A stretch of 64,000 nt of DNA from CAVXZE01 sp963766175 (GTDB lineage Bacteria > Myxococcota_A > UBA9160 > UBA6930). Below, in pieces: positions 16,685 through 25,743 of this stretch (position 1 is its first letter; every line of letters begins with the position of its first letter). A program made the position numbers and the translations under genes. The notes under the pieces are model-generated. The model made no database searches and was not told the DNA's origin. It saw only the letters and a list, made by a program, of their open reading frames with translations. The stretch covers positions 1 to 64,000 of the forward strand of contig CAVXZE010000023.1 in the NCBI GenBank assembly GCA_963766175.1. Direction: 5' to 3'.

Positions 16685-18646
16685 ATGGACCTGATTCCCA
16701 CTCTCGACTACGCCCTCTTGACCGTCCTGCTCCTGAGCGCCCTCGCCGCCCTCAGCTTTGGCCTCTACCGGATCTGGCTGCGGATTGCGGTGGGTCGGCC
16801 AGTGGAACCGGGCGCGGCGGGTGATCTCTCGACAGCGCTGGGCCCGATCAACGGGTGGGCGTTCTTCACCAGGGGGGTGCTCGCGTCACGGTTGTTGAAG
16901 CGGCCCTTCTCCGGCACCGCCCACGCCCTGGTCCTCTTCGGCTCGATGATTCTGATCCTGGGCCACGCCGTCTTCCCTCTGACCTTCCTGGGCGTCCCCC
17001 TCTTCGAGGGGAGAATCGGCTTCTGGCTCATGGGCCTCGGACGCGACCTCGCCGGTGTAGCCGTGCTGCTCGGCTTGCTGTTCTTCCTGGGCAGGAGGCT
17101 CTTCCCCCCCGAGCGGCTCTCCAAGCCGAAGAAACGCAGCGGCTTCGTCGTGATGGAGATCCTGCTCCTCGCCGTGGTCCTGGCGGGATTCGGGGCCGAG
17201 GCCATCCGCATCGCCCACAGCGGAGCCCACGAGGGGAAGTTCGTCGGAAACCTCCTGGCCTCACTGCTGGGCGGCACGGGGGGTAGTGCCGCGGCCTTCC
17301 GGAACGCCTGGTGGATCCACGGCCTGCTCGGTCTGACCTTCATCTCCTGCATCGCCTACTCACCGATCGCCCACATCCTTCTCGGGCCGATCAATTCCGC
17401 CCTCGCCTCCGCGCGGCGCGGTGTCGCGCTGAAGCCGATCGACTGGAGCGCCCTGGAAGACGAAAAAACGGAAGAGGTGCCCCCGCTCGGGGCCAGCAAG
17501 CTGGTGGATTTCGATCGGAAGATCCTGCTCGACTCCTCCACCTGCCTCTGGTGCGGGCGCTGCGACGAGGTCTGTCCCGCCACGCAGACGGGAAAGGCAC
17601 TCTCGCCCAAGGGGGTGGTCGCGACCGTTTCGGAGTACCTCGCCGACCAGAAGTTCGGGGACGACTCTCTGCTGGAGACGATCGGGATTCGGGCCGCCTT
17701 CGACTGCGTCACCTGCGCCGCCTGCATGGAGGCCTGTCCGGTCAGCATCAGCCAGCCGGAGAGCATCCTTGAGCTCCGGCGGCACTTCGTCATGGAGCGG
17801 TCCGAGATTCCAGAGGTGATGGGACACGCCCAGAAGAACCTCGAGGGGAGGCAGCACCCGTTCGTCGGAACCGCTGCCAGCCCCGACGACTGGCGCAGGG
17901 ACCTGGATGTCCCGCTCTTCGAGAGGGGCGAGACCGAGTACCTCCTGTGGATCGGCTGCGCGATCACCTACGAGGAGCGGGCACAGGAGATCGCGCGGGC
18001 GACCGTGGGCATCCTCCAGGCGTCCGCCGTCTCCTTCGGCGTCCTGGAGCAAGCTCGTTGCACCGGGGATCCAGCCAAGCAGATGGGCAATGAGCTCCTC
18101 TTCGTCGAGCTCGCACAGCAGAACATCGAGGATTTCGAGGCGCTGGGGATCGAGAAGATCATCACCCTGTGTGCCCATTGCTACAACAGCTTCACCCGGT
18201 ACTACCCGGAGCTGGGTGGGAGCTACCAGGTGATTCCGCACGCGGTGCTGATCCAGGAGCTGATCGAGGCCGGGAAACTCCGCCTCGCCCGGGGCGAGGA
18301 GCGGGTCACCTTCCACGACCCCTGTTACCTGTCCCGACACAACGACATCGAGTCCGAAGCGCGGGCCGTGCTCTCTGCCGTCGGCGAGCTGGTCGAGATG
18401 CCCCGCAACAGGAAGCAGAGCTTCTGCTGCGGCGCCGGTGGCGGAAACTACTGGGGCGGAGAAGGCGGTGAGAGGATCAACGAGGTCAGGTCGCGGGAAG
18501 CGCTCGATACGGGAGCCGAGAAGATCGCGACCTCCTGCCCCTTCTGCCTGCTGATGCTGACGGAGGGGGTGAGCAAGCACACCGACGAGCGGAAGGTCTT
18601 CGACATCGCAGAGCTGGTCGAGCAGGGGCGTGGCGCCTCTCGCTAA
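16685..18646 (+). CDS. EtfD-like membrane Fe-S oxidoreductase (ETF:quinone reductase type)
   Basis: A 653-residue membrane protein. The N-terminal 240 residues have five or six hydrophobic helices (NarI-like cytochrome domain). Then come two [4Fe-4S] motifs, CLWCGRCDEVCP (about 288) and CVTCAACMEACP (about 340), and two cysteine-rich CCG domains ending in LCAHC (about 495), FCCGAGGG (about 580) and SCPFC (about 617). This is the layout of mycobacterial EtfD and related enzymes that pass electrons from electron-transfer flavoprotein to the quinone pool. The acyl-CoA dehydrogenase gene follows after 64 bp, which supports that role. ATG at 16685 has a GAGAG box; an in-frame ATG lies 24 bp upstream. 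Confidence 0.88.
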   Translation: MDLIPTLDYALLTVLLLSALAALSFGLYRIWLRIAVGRPVEPGAAGDLSTALGPINGWAFFTRGVLASRLLKRPFSGTAHALVLFGSMILILGHAVFPLTFLGVPLFEGRIGFWLMGLGRDLAGVAVLLGLLFFLGRRLFPPERLSKPKKRSGFVVMEILLLAVVLAGFGAEAIRIAHSGAHEGKFVGNLLASLLGGTGGSAAAFRNAWWIHGLLGLTFISCIAYSPIAHILLGPINSALASARRGVALKPIDWSALEDEKTEEVPPLGASKLVDFDRKILLDSSTCLWCGRCDEVCPATQTGKALSPKGVVATVSEYLADQKFGDDSLLETIGIRAAFDCVTCAACMEACPVSISQPESILELRRHFVMERSEIPEVMGHAQKNLEGRQHPFVGTAASPDDWRRDLDVPLFERGETEYLLWIGCAITYEERAQEIARATVGILQASAVSFGVLEQARCTGDPAKQMGNELLFVELAQQNIEDFEALGIEKIITLCAHCYNSFTRYYPELGGSYQVIPHAVLIQELIEAGKLRLARGEERVTFHDPCYLSRHNDIESEARAVLSAVGELVEMPRNRKQSFCCGAGGGNYWGGEGGERINEVRSREALDTGAEKIATSCPFCLLMLTEGVSKHTDERKVFDIAELVEQGRGASR

Positions 18647-18710
18647 GGTCCATTTCGGGGAATCGAATCGACTCCCTGCTTCTGCCATTTTTCATCAGGA
18701 GTGACGTGCC

Positions 18711-19913
18711 ATGGCCATGATGGATATCGAAATCGGTCTCTCGAATGAGGACATCGCCGTCCGCGACACGGCCCACAAGTTCGCGGAGGAGGTGCTGCGG
18801 CCCGCCGGCGTGGAGCTCGACCGGATGCCCGACCCCTCTGACGTGATTGCCCCCGAGTCGGTTCTATGGGACGTGTTCGAGAAGTATCACGAGCTCGGAT
18901 TCGATGGCCTGGTCGCCGACACCGAGATGGATCCCGTCGCCAAGGCCCGCTTGATGGCCATCGTCAACGAGGAGCTCTCCTGGGGCGATGTCGGACTCGC
19001 CATCACGCTGGGGCTCTGCGGCTTTCACGGACCCTGGGTGCAGCAGACCGGCGACGCCGACCTGATCGAGCGTTTCTGCGCTCCGGACAAGCCGACCATC
19101 GGCTGCTGGGCACTCACCGAGCCCGACCACGGAAGCGACACCGTCGCCCTCAGCGAAGGCCATTTCAGCGACCCGTCTCTCAAGGCGAACTGTGTCGCCC
19201 ACAAGGAGGGCGACGAGTACGTGATCAAGGGACAGAAGGCGGCCTGGGTCTCGAACGGGACGATCGCTGACATCGCGGTGGTCTTCTGCACCCTCGACCA
19301 GAGCCAGGGCTTCAAGGGAGGCGCGGTGCTGCTGGTCCCCCTCGACCTGCCCGGAATCTCCCGTCCCAAGCCGCTGGACAAGCTGGGGCAGCGTCCGCTC
19401 AACCAGGGTGAGCTCTTCTTCGACGACGTCCGGATCCCGTCCAGCTACATGGCCCTCGGGCCGGAGCTCTACGCGGTCGGCCTGGAGATGATGCTCGCAC
19501 ACGCCAACGCCGCCATGGGCCAGCTCTTCGTCGGCGTGGCGAGCGCCGCCTGCGACCACGCCGTCGCCTACGCCAAGGAACGCATCCAGGGAGGCGTACC
19601 GATCTTCGAGCACCAGAGCGTCAAGTCCAGACTCTTCAGGATGTTCACCAAGGTCGAGGCGGCACGGGCCCTGGCTCGCCGCGTGGCTGTCTTCAATGCC
19701 GGCGGCGCCCCCCAGGTCCACTACAGCATCGCTACCAAGGTCTTCTGCACCAACACCGCCTTCGAGGTCGCGAGCGACGCGCTTCAGATCTTCGGAGGCA
19801 ATGGCCTGAGCCGCGAGTATCCCATCGAGAAGCTCCTGCGAGATGCGCGCGCCTCGCTGATCGAGGACGGCTGCAACGAAGTGCTGAGCATCGTCGGCGC
19901 CTCGCGCCTCTGA
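18711..19913 (+). CDS. Acyl-CoA dehydrogenase
   Basis: A 400-residue flavin acyl-CoA dehydrogenase. The mid-domain FAD/substrate segment is CWALTEPDHGSD (about 128-139), followed by an insertion typical of longer-chain or branched substrates. The C-terminal domain ends FGGNGLSREYPIEKLLRDAR and LIEDGCNE, whose Glu sits where medium-chain enzymes have the catalytic base (YEGT). AGGAG lies nine bases before the ATG. It is co-directional with, and 64 bp after, the EtfD-like gene, so its electrons probably go through ETF to that complex. Substrate unknown. Confidence 0.92.
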   Translation: MAMMDIEIGLSNEDIAVRDTAHKFAEEVLRPAGVELDRMPDPSDVIAPESVLWDVFEKYHELGFDGLVADTEMDPVAKARLMAIVNEELSWGDVGLAITLGLCGFHGPWVQQTGDADLIERFCAPDKPTIGCWALTEPDHGSDTVALSEGHFSDPSLKANCVAHKEGDEYVIKGQKAAWVSNGTIADIAVVFCTLDQSQGFKGGAVLLVPLDLPGISRPKPLDKLGQRPLNQGELFFDDVRIPSSYMALGPELYAVGLEMMLAHANAAMGQLFVGVASAACDHAVAYAKERIQGGVPIFEHQSVKSRLFRMFTKVEAARALARRVAVFNAGGAPQVHYSIATKVFCTNTAFEVASDALQIFGGNGLSREYPIEKLLRDARASLIEDGCNEVLSIVGASRL

Positions 19914-20197
19914 TCTCGGCGCCGCCTGTCGCTCTCAAGTTCTTCGGAGATTTTCTCAAGCTAATTCAATAGTTTATACCTTGAGACTTCGACAATCCGT
20001 TCACGGCGTGGCAGGAGCGTTGACTGATCGCCCGGACGCTCGCATCACGCCCCTTCGACCAGGTCTTCGTCAGCCAGGCTCCCTGACGGATTCTCAAGTC
20101 CCCCCTCTCGAACGTCGAAAAGCGGTCTTGAACGCCCGACTCTCACTGCTACGCAAACCGCAAAGTTCGATTCAAGCCGAGTGCTAGCTTTCTGACA
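19914..20197. other. Intergenic gap with AT-rich patch; probable promoter for GT2 gene
   Basis: This 284-bp gap separates the acyl-CoA dehydrogenase from the glycosyltransferase. No coding sequence or RNA gene is evident. A distinct AT-rich patch (about 19950-19985, containing GTTTATACCTTGAGAC) stands out against the GC-rich background and may hold a promoter. It marks the border between the catabolic block and the surface-glycan block. Confidence 0.4.
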
Positions 20198-21205
20198 ATG
20201 AGCGACGCGAGAACCCATCGGACACGCCATGAGGGAGGCAACGCGCACATCCCGCGTGTCAGCTTCGGCCTCCCGGTCTGGAACGGCGAAGCCTCGATTC
20301 GCAGGTGCCTCGACTCGCTGCTGACCCAGGACTTCACCGACTTCGAAGTGGTCGTGTCGGACAATGCCTCGACGGATGGAACCAGCCAGATCCTCTCCGA
20401 ATACGCGGCACGCGATCCCCGCATCCGCGTCTCGCGAAACCCGGAGAACATCGGACAGATCGAGAACGTCAACCTCGTCTTCCGCCAGTCGCGAGGAGAG
20501 TATTTCCGCTGGATCGGCGTAACCGACTGGCTCGAGCCCCACTACGCCTCGCGCTGCGTCGAGGCGCTGGACGCGGATCCGGGGGCCATCCTGGTCACCA
20601 CCTACTTCCGAATTCATCGAAAGGACGGAACTTCGCGCTACGAGGAGTACCGCGGCGAACGGGCCGACTCCGAACGACCCGAGCGCCGCTTCGCCAGGAT
20701 GCTGTGGTTCTACCTGGCGGGAGACGCGAAGTACGATCCGATCTACAGCTTGATCCGCCGCGACGCCCTCGAGCGCACACACCTGGTCTGGATGATGGAC
20801 TGGGGAGATCGCATGATGGGCGCGGAGCTCAGTCTACTCGGGCGTTTCCAGCACGTACCCGAGTGCCTCGCCCACCGCATCAAGGAGTCGGGGGAAGAAG
20901 ACCCGGACCGCGCCAAGCTGCTCCGGCGCTACCATCCGACCCGCCACCGGGAGCTGGCCGCCCCACCGTCGAGGCTCTTCAGGACCCTGCTCGCGATCAT
21001 CGGAGACGCGCCGCTCACTCGGCGGCAGCGGCTCCACTGCCAGTGGGCCGCCTTCAGACTCCTACTCAAGAGGTCGTACCGCGACTACCGCGGGGCATTC
21101 GGGGCAGTTCCGCAGCGAGAAGCTGGGCCTGAATCGTCGGAATCTGAGAGCTCTCTTCCCCCTCTAAGAGACTTGCCTAGACCCAATCCGAGTCCCCGTG
21201 AGTGA
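20198..21205 (+). CDS. Family 2 glycosyltransferase
   Basis: A 335-residue GT-A fold transferase. The nucleotide-binding opening is RVSFGLPVWNGEASIRRCLD (about residues 21-40), followed by VVVSDNASTDGT (about 52-63) and NPENIGQIENVN. The segment YFRWIGVTDWL (about 104-114) carries the Asp expected at the metal-binding position. No transmembrane segment is visible, so it is probably cytosolic and adds a sugar to a lipid-linked or polymeric acceptor. Its last 29 bases overlap the convergent GNAT-like gene. Acceptor and donor sugars cannot be told. Confidence 0.9.
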   Translation: MSDARTHRTRHEGGNAHIPRVSFGLPVWNGEASIRRCLDSLLTQDFTDFEVVVSDNASTDGTSQILSEYAARDPRIRVSRNPENIGQIENVNLVFRQSRGEYFRWIGVTDWLEPHYASRCVEALDADPGAILVTTYFRIHRKDGTSRYEEYRGERADSERPERRFARMLWFYLAGDAKYDPIYSLIRRDALERTHLVWMMDWGDRMMGAELSLLGRFQHVPECLAHRIKESGEEDPDRAKLLRRYHPTRHRELAAPPSRLFRTLLAIIGDAPLTRRQRLHCQWAAFRLLLKRSYRDYRGAFGAVPQREAGPESSESESSLPPLRDLPRPNPSPRE

Positions 21206-22286
21206 GGTGGATCCGCGCATTCGCATCAGCCAGGAACTCGACCTCGCTCTCATCGAGACTCACCAGGCGGTACCGAAACCCAACCTCTCTCCGTGAATCG
21301 ATGAATCCGTACCTCCGCAAGATGCCGTTGTACGGGTGCCGGGAGATCATCCAACAGGTGACGAGCTCGGCGCCGGCTTCGCAGAAGAACCCAAGTGCGT
21401 CCTCGACGAGAGACCGCACCACGTCGATCCGCCCCGGTAGCGCCAGCAGGTCTACGATGTACCCGGTCCCTTCGGTGAACTTGAAGACGAGGTACCCGAG
21501 AATTCTTCCCTCCTGCTCTGCGATCCTCACTGTGAACTGCCCTGCGGCCGGATCAACGTACCGCCAGTTCATGTAGTCCCTGCTTCTCACCGCCAGGAAA
21601 TCGAAGCGCTTGGCGGCTTCGTCGAAACACTCGTCGATGCGGTCGTCGAACCGCTCCAGGGTGGTGATCGACCAGGCGCGCTTCGCGCGACGCCAGTACG
21701 GCCGGTGCCCGAGCCTGTTGAAAGCTGTCTCCAGCTTGATCCTCAGTACGGCCAACCAGGCCGGCAACCTCCCCCCGTACTTCGCTCGACGTCGAGCCAC
21801 CATGGCACGGGCGTTGTACGACCTCTGGAGCACCTGGATCGGATTGGAGATCTCACGCCTTTCCGCATCTCTGCTCCGGCGCCGCGTCCTCGGATTGGTG
21901 CTGTACGCCCAAGCGAGATCGAATTCCGACGCCTGCGGACTCTCCCGGGCGTGGTCGAGAATTGCGGCGTAGAGTCCCCCATCCTGGTAGAGAGGATCGA
22001 CCGCAACGTCCACGCCGTCTCGGAGGAGGCGGTCCCGGCCCCTCACCCGCACCCTGCGAACGATCCTGAGGACCATTCCCACGACCCGGCCGTCGATCTC
22101 GGCGACCCACTGGTGCCGTGACGCGATTGGATCACTCCGCATCTTCCAGCGCATGTGCTCCAGCGGAGTTACGTTGAGCTCGAACGCCGGCCATCGCCCG
22201 AAGGCTCTGGACAGCAGCTCCAGCATCTGCGGCTCGTCGGCCTCGCTGGCGTTGCGGACCGTGGCTCGCGGTTTCGCCTCACCCAT
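21177..22286 (-). CDS. GNAT-like N-acetyltransferase (stand-alone paralogue)
   Basis: A 369-residue protein with a GNAT-type N-terminal half: VRNASEADEPQMLELLSRAF, then HQWVAEIDGRVVGMVLRIV and DVAVDPLYQDGGLYAAILDH, the last resembling the acetyl-CoA-binding helix. The C-terminal half repeats a GNAT-like strand pattern (FTVRIAEQEGRILGYLVFKF) and ends HLTHGDSDWV. It is closely related, by eye over nearly its whole length, to the C-terminal part of the GT2 fusion at 23521-25596, including that final motif. Such enzymes usually acylate amino sugars or transfer aminoacyl groups in glycan building. It converges on, and overlaps, the upstream-strand GT2 gene. Confidence 0.8.
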   Translation of the reverse strand: MGEAKPRATVRNASEADEPQMLELLSRAFGRWPAFELNVTPLEHMRWKMRSDPIASRHQWVAEIDGRVVGMVLRIVRRVRVRGRDRLLRDGVDVAVDPLYQDGGLYAAILDHARESPQASEFDLAWAYSTNPRTRRRSRDAERREISNPIQVLQRSYNARAMVARRRAKYGGRLPAWLAVLRIKLETAFNRLGHRPYWRRAKRAWSITTLERFDDRIDECFDEAAKRFDFLAVRSRDYMNWRYVDPAAGQFTVRIAEQEGRILGYLVFKFTEGTGYIVDLLALPGRIDVVRSLVEDALGFFCEAGAELVTCWMISRHPYNGILRRYGFIDSRREVGFRYRLVSLDESEVEFLADANARIHLTHGDSDWV

Positions 22287-22361
22287 TGTCTTCTGTGGGC
22301 CCGAAGCTGTTGCCCATCAACACGGGAAGCGGGAACACACAAAGCGGCGTTTTGGACCGAG

Positions 22362-23423
22362 TCATGCCCTCCCCAGAAGCGCCAGCGGCAGATCGGGATA
22401 GGCGCCGCTGGTCTGGAATCGGAACCGTGTCATGGCGCTACGGGCCTCGATCCGCGGCATCGCGAATCGATCCGTACCGCAGTGGACCAGGGACATCGAC
22501 TCGCCGATCACGGCGGAGCGCAGGGAAGAACCAGCGACCATCTCACGGATGCGTTCGTTGGTCCTCCCGTACGGATAGGCGAGGTGAACGACCTCTATCT
22601 TCAGCTCCCCAGCGATGTCGGCCATCGAGCCCTTCAGATCGGCTCGAGCCGCCTCTTCTCCGCAAGCGGTGAGGTCGAGATGTTCACGCGTGTGGCCACC
22701 GATTTCGAAGCCCGGGTAGCGCCGGGTCAATTCCTTCACCTCTGGCCATGTCAGCATCAGCCTCGGGGGTCGTTCTGCCGCGGAGAGCTGAGCCTTCACC
22801 TCTTCGAGAAACTCGTTTCGCTCGCTCGGCTCCATGGCTACCAGCCGCCCGGCCGTCGCGTGGTATGCCTCGAAGAGGGTATCCTTCTTCTCGAGATCGT
22901 AGACAGGGGAATCGGGCCCATCGAGTCGCAGCTGGTGCCTCGTCCTGAACTGGAACGCCGAGTAGAGCTCGTCGACCCACTGATTCGCGCCCCGCGCTGC
23001 GGTTCCCGTGGACAGGTAGAGGATCGCGGGCAATCCATGGCGCTCCAGTATGGGAGCGGCCAGCTCGAGCGTGTCTCGATAGCCGTCGTCGAAGCTGATC
23101 ACCACCGTCCCGGCTTCGGCGTTTTCCCCACTCTCGAGTGCATCGACGAGAGCGCTCATGCTGACGACCTTCCGTCGCCGAGCGAGGAAGTCCATCTGGG
23201 CCTCGAAGATCTCCAGCGGAATCGCGTTGCGAGGATCGATCCACCGTGCGATCGACCGATCCGTCACGCTGTGATAGGCCACGATTGCGGCGCCCCGAGC
23301 GCCGAACAGCCGGACATAGAGAGCCGCAGCTCCACTCCAGTACATGCCCCCTTCGAGTGCGTGCAGCACCCGGCGACGAGGCGCGACTAGGCGAAGTGGA
23401 AACCTCGGCTCGACCACCTTCAT
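22362..23423 (-). CDS. Polysaccharide deacetylase (NodB domain)
   Basis: A 353-residue carbohydrate esterase family 4 protein. The NodB motifs are visible: IVAYHSVTD (about 46-54), the metal/base motif VVISFDDGYRDT (about 105-116), and the HxxxH pair GGHTREHLDLT (about 243-253). The later motif HLAYPYGRTNERIREM is also typical. It would remove N-acetyl groups from a surface polysaccharide or its precursor. No clear signal peptide is seen, though GAAALYVRLFGARGAAIVAY is mildly hydrophobic. It lies between two paralogous GNAT-like coding regions on the same strand. Confidence 0.9.
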   Translation of the reverse strand: MKVVEPRFPLRLVAPRRRVLHALEGGMYWSGAAALYVRLFGARGAAIVAYHSVTDRSIARWIDPRNAIPLEIFEAQMDFLARRRKVVSMSALVDALESGENAEAGTVVISFDDGYRDTLELAAPILERHGLPAILYLSTGTAARGANQWVDELYSAFQFRTRHQLRLDGPDSPVYDLEKKDTLFEAYHATAGRLVAMEPSERNEFLEEVKAQLSAAERPPRLMLTWPEVKELTRRYPGFEIGGHTREHLDLTACGEEAARADLKGSMADIAGELKIEVVHLAYPYGRTNERIREMVAGSSLRSAVIGESMSLVHCGTDRFAMPRIEARSAMTRFRFQTSGAYPDLPLALLGRA

Positions 23424-23520
23424 TCTTCTTCAACCTCAGCGACGTGATCGCCACGTCCGGCGCCGGGCAAGGCCATCCTGCCACGATGGCTGACGGATTC
23501 ACGGATCGAGGAACCCATCC

Positions 23521-25596
23521 CTACACCCAGTCCGAGTCGCCATGGGTGAGATGGATTTGTGCACGTTCATCGCTCAGGAACTCGAGTTCGCTCTCATCGA
23601 GGGTCACCGGCCGAACCTTGAACCCGACGTCCTTTCTCGTGTCGATGAATCCGTACTTCCGCAGCACGCGGTTGTACGGGTGCCGTGAAATCATCCAACA
23701 GTTGACCAGCTCGACGCCGGCTTCGCGGAAGACCCGAAGGGCATCTTCGACGAGAGACCGCACGACGTCGATCCGTCCAGGCAGCACCAGCAGGTCAGCG
23801 ACGTAGCCCTCACCCTCCGCGATCTTGAAGACCAGATATCCGAGGAGCCGCCCCTGCTCCTCCGCCGCCCTGACCGTGAACCGCCCTCCCGCCGGCTCGC
23901 AGTACCGCCAGTTCATGTAGTCCTTCTCTCTGACGATCAGGAAATCGAACGCCTCAGCCGCAGCGTCGAAGAGCTTCCCGACGCGATCGTCGAACCGCTC
24001 GAGGGTGGTGATGGACCAGGCACACTTCGCCGGGCGGAGGAATGGCGGGTGCCAAAGCCTGTTGAATGCCGCCTCGGCCTTGATCCTGAGTACGGCCAAG
24101 GACGCGGGCACGCGCCCAGCGTACTTCTCTCGGCGCCGAGCCACGATGGCGCGCGCCCGGTACGGCTTCTGAAGAACCTGAATCGGGTTGGCGAGCGCCT
24201 GGCTCTCCTTCGACCTGCTCCGGAGCCGCGTCCTCGGGTTGGAGCTGTACCAGACGCCGAGATCGAAGTCGGAAGCCTGCGGGCAATCCCGAGCATGTTC
24301 GAGGATGGAGCTGTACACCCTCTGGCCCTCGTGGTGCGGATCCACTGCGGCGTCCACGCCATCCCGGGCGAGGCAGTCCCGCCCCCTCACTCGAACCCTC
24401 CGAACCACCCTCAGGATCGTTCCGACGATCCTCCCGTCGATTTCACCGACCCACTGGTGCCGTGGCGCAATCGGATCGCTCCGCAGCTTCCAGCGGAGGT
24501 GTTCGATGGGAGAAGTCGGTATCTCGAACTGCGGCCATCTCTGGAAGGCCTTGAACAGGAGCTCGACGATCTGTGGCTCGTCTGCCTCGCTGGCGTTGCG
24601 GATCGAAACCAGAGGATTCGATTCACCCGCCGAGGTTTCGGAGAAGCGAGGGGATATCGGGGGCGGCGGGAAGCGGAAGGCGGGTGCGCGGAGACGCGCA
24701 AACTGCCGCGACGCGTCCCGTCCGAGCGCCCACCGTGCCACACCTCTCAAAGCCGAGCCGAGCAGATCCATCGACTCGGCCGCGATAGCGGACGGCCAGC
24801 CGTGGTGCTTCACGAGATAGTAGAAGCGACTGCGAAAAAAGAAATCCGCGATGTCATGACCGATCAGCGTTCGTCCCGAAGCGCGCGAGCTCGCCGCGAC
24901 CAGATGATGGCCAATCGCCTCTCCCACCGCCCAGAGCTCCCAGCCAGTCTCGAGCGCGCGGACACCCAGGTCGGTCTCCTCGAAGTACATGAAGTAGCGC
25001 GGATCGAACCCATTCAGCTCGCGCAAGAGCTGCGTTCTGACCAGCTCCACGGCGCCGCTGAGCCAGTTGGTGCGAAAGGCAGCGCCTCCCGGCTCGAAGG
25101 GCTGCTTTGCCTCGACCGCCAGTCCCAGCGCCCCGCGGATGATTCTCCTGGGAGTCACCAGAGTACCCGCACCGTGCGGCTGGCCGGAGCGGCCCAGCAG
25201 CGCCGGAGCCACGATCCCGGCCCGCGGATGCTCCTCCATGAAGTCGACGAGAATCCCCAGGGCAGCCGCGTCGAGTATCGCATCCGGATTCAGAAACAGA
25301 ACGTACGGCGTCGTTGCCGACGGCCACCCCAGGTTGCAGCCCGGGCCGTAGCCGACGTTCTCCTTCCCCTCGATCAGCTTCAGCCAATCCGTTTCCCGAC
25401 GCAGGATCTCGACGGTCCCGTCCGCGCTGGCATTGTCGACCACGACACACCGGAGAAGGCCTTCCTGGCAGGGCTGACGCAGCGGCTCCAGCGCCTTCTC
25501 GATCGTCCCCGCTGACTGGTACGTGACGATCACGACGGTGACTTGCGGCACTGTCGATCGGTTCGACTGCTGGTCAGGTTGCGGATCGGTTTGCAT
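23521..25596 (-). CDS. GT2 glycosyltransferase fused to GNAT-like domain
   Basis: A 691-residue two-part protein. Residues about 15-320 form a rhamnosyltransferase-like GT2: VTVVIVTYQSAGTIEKALEP, VVVDNASADGTVEIL, LFLNPDAILD and GFDPRYFMYFEETDLGVRA. Residues about 330-691 form a GNAT-like domain that matches the stand-alone protein at 21177-22286 almost end to end, including HLTHGDSDWV at the C-terminus. The ATG at 25596 was chosen because GT2 homology starts just after it; the longer frame upstream to 25908 has no family support and runs over the sulfotransferase region on the other strand. A bifunctional sugar transfer and acylation step is inferred. Confidence 0.85.
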   Translation of the reverse strand: MQTDPQPDQQSNRSTVPQVTVVIVTYQSAGTIEKALEPLRQPCQEGLLRCVVVDNASADGTVEILRRETDWLKLIEGKENVGYGPGCNLGWPSATTPYVLFLNPDAILDAAALGILVDFMEEHPRAGIVAPALLGRSGQPHGAGTLVTPRRIIRGALGLAVEAKQPFEPGGAAFRTNWLSGAVELVRTQLLRELNGFDPRYFMYFEETDLGVRALETGWELWAVGEAIGHHLVAASSRASGRTLIGHDIADFFFRSRFYYLVKHHGWPSAIAAESMDLLGSALRGVARWALGRDASRQFARLRAPAFRFPPPPISPRFSETSAGESNPLVSIRNASEADEPQIVELLFKAFQRWPQFEIPTSPIEHLRWKLRSDPIAPRHQWVGEIDGRIVGTILRVVRRVRVRGRDCLARDGVDAAVDPHHEGQRVYSSILEHARDCPQASDFDLGVWYSSNPRTRLRSRSKESQALANPIQVLQKPYRARAIVARRREKYAGRVPASLAVLRIKAEAAFNRLWHPPFLRPAKCAWSITTLERFDDRVGKLFDAAAEAFDFLIVREKDYMNWRYCEPAGGRFTVRAAEEQGRLLGYLVFKIAEGEGYVADLLVLPGRIDVVRSLVEDALRVFREAGVELVNCWMISRHPYNRVLRKYGFIDTRKDVGFKVRPVTLDESELEFLSDERAQIHLTHGDSDWV

Positions 25597-25743
25597 GGCC
25601 CAGCGCGATGACAATCTCCCTGACCATCTTAGGGTAGAAGAACCCGGCTGTCTTGGAAGAGAAGTACGTATCGGTATACTCCCGGAATCCCTTGAACTCT
25701 CTCCAGCACCCGCGAGCTTCGAATGGGCCACCCACCGAACGAC

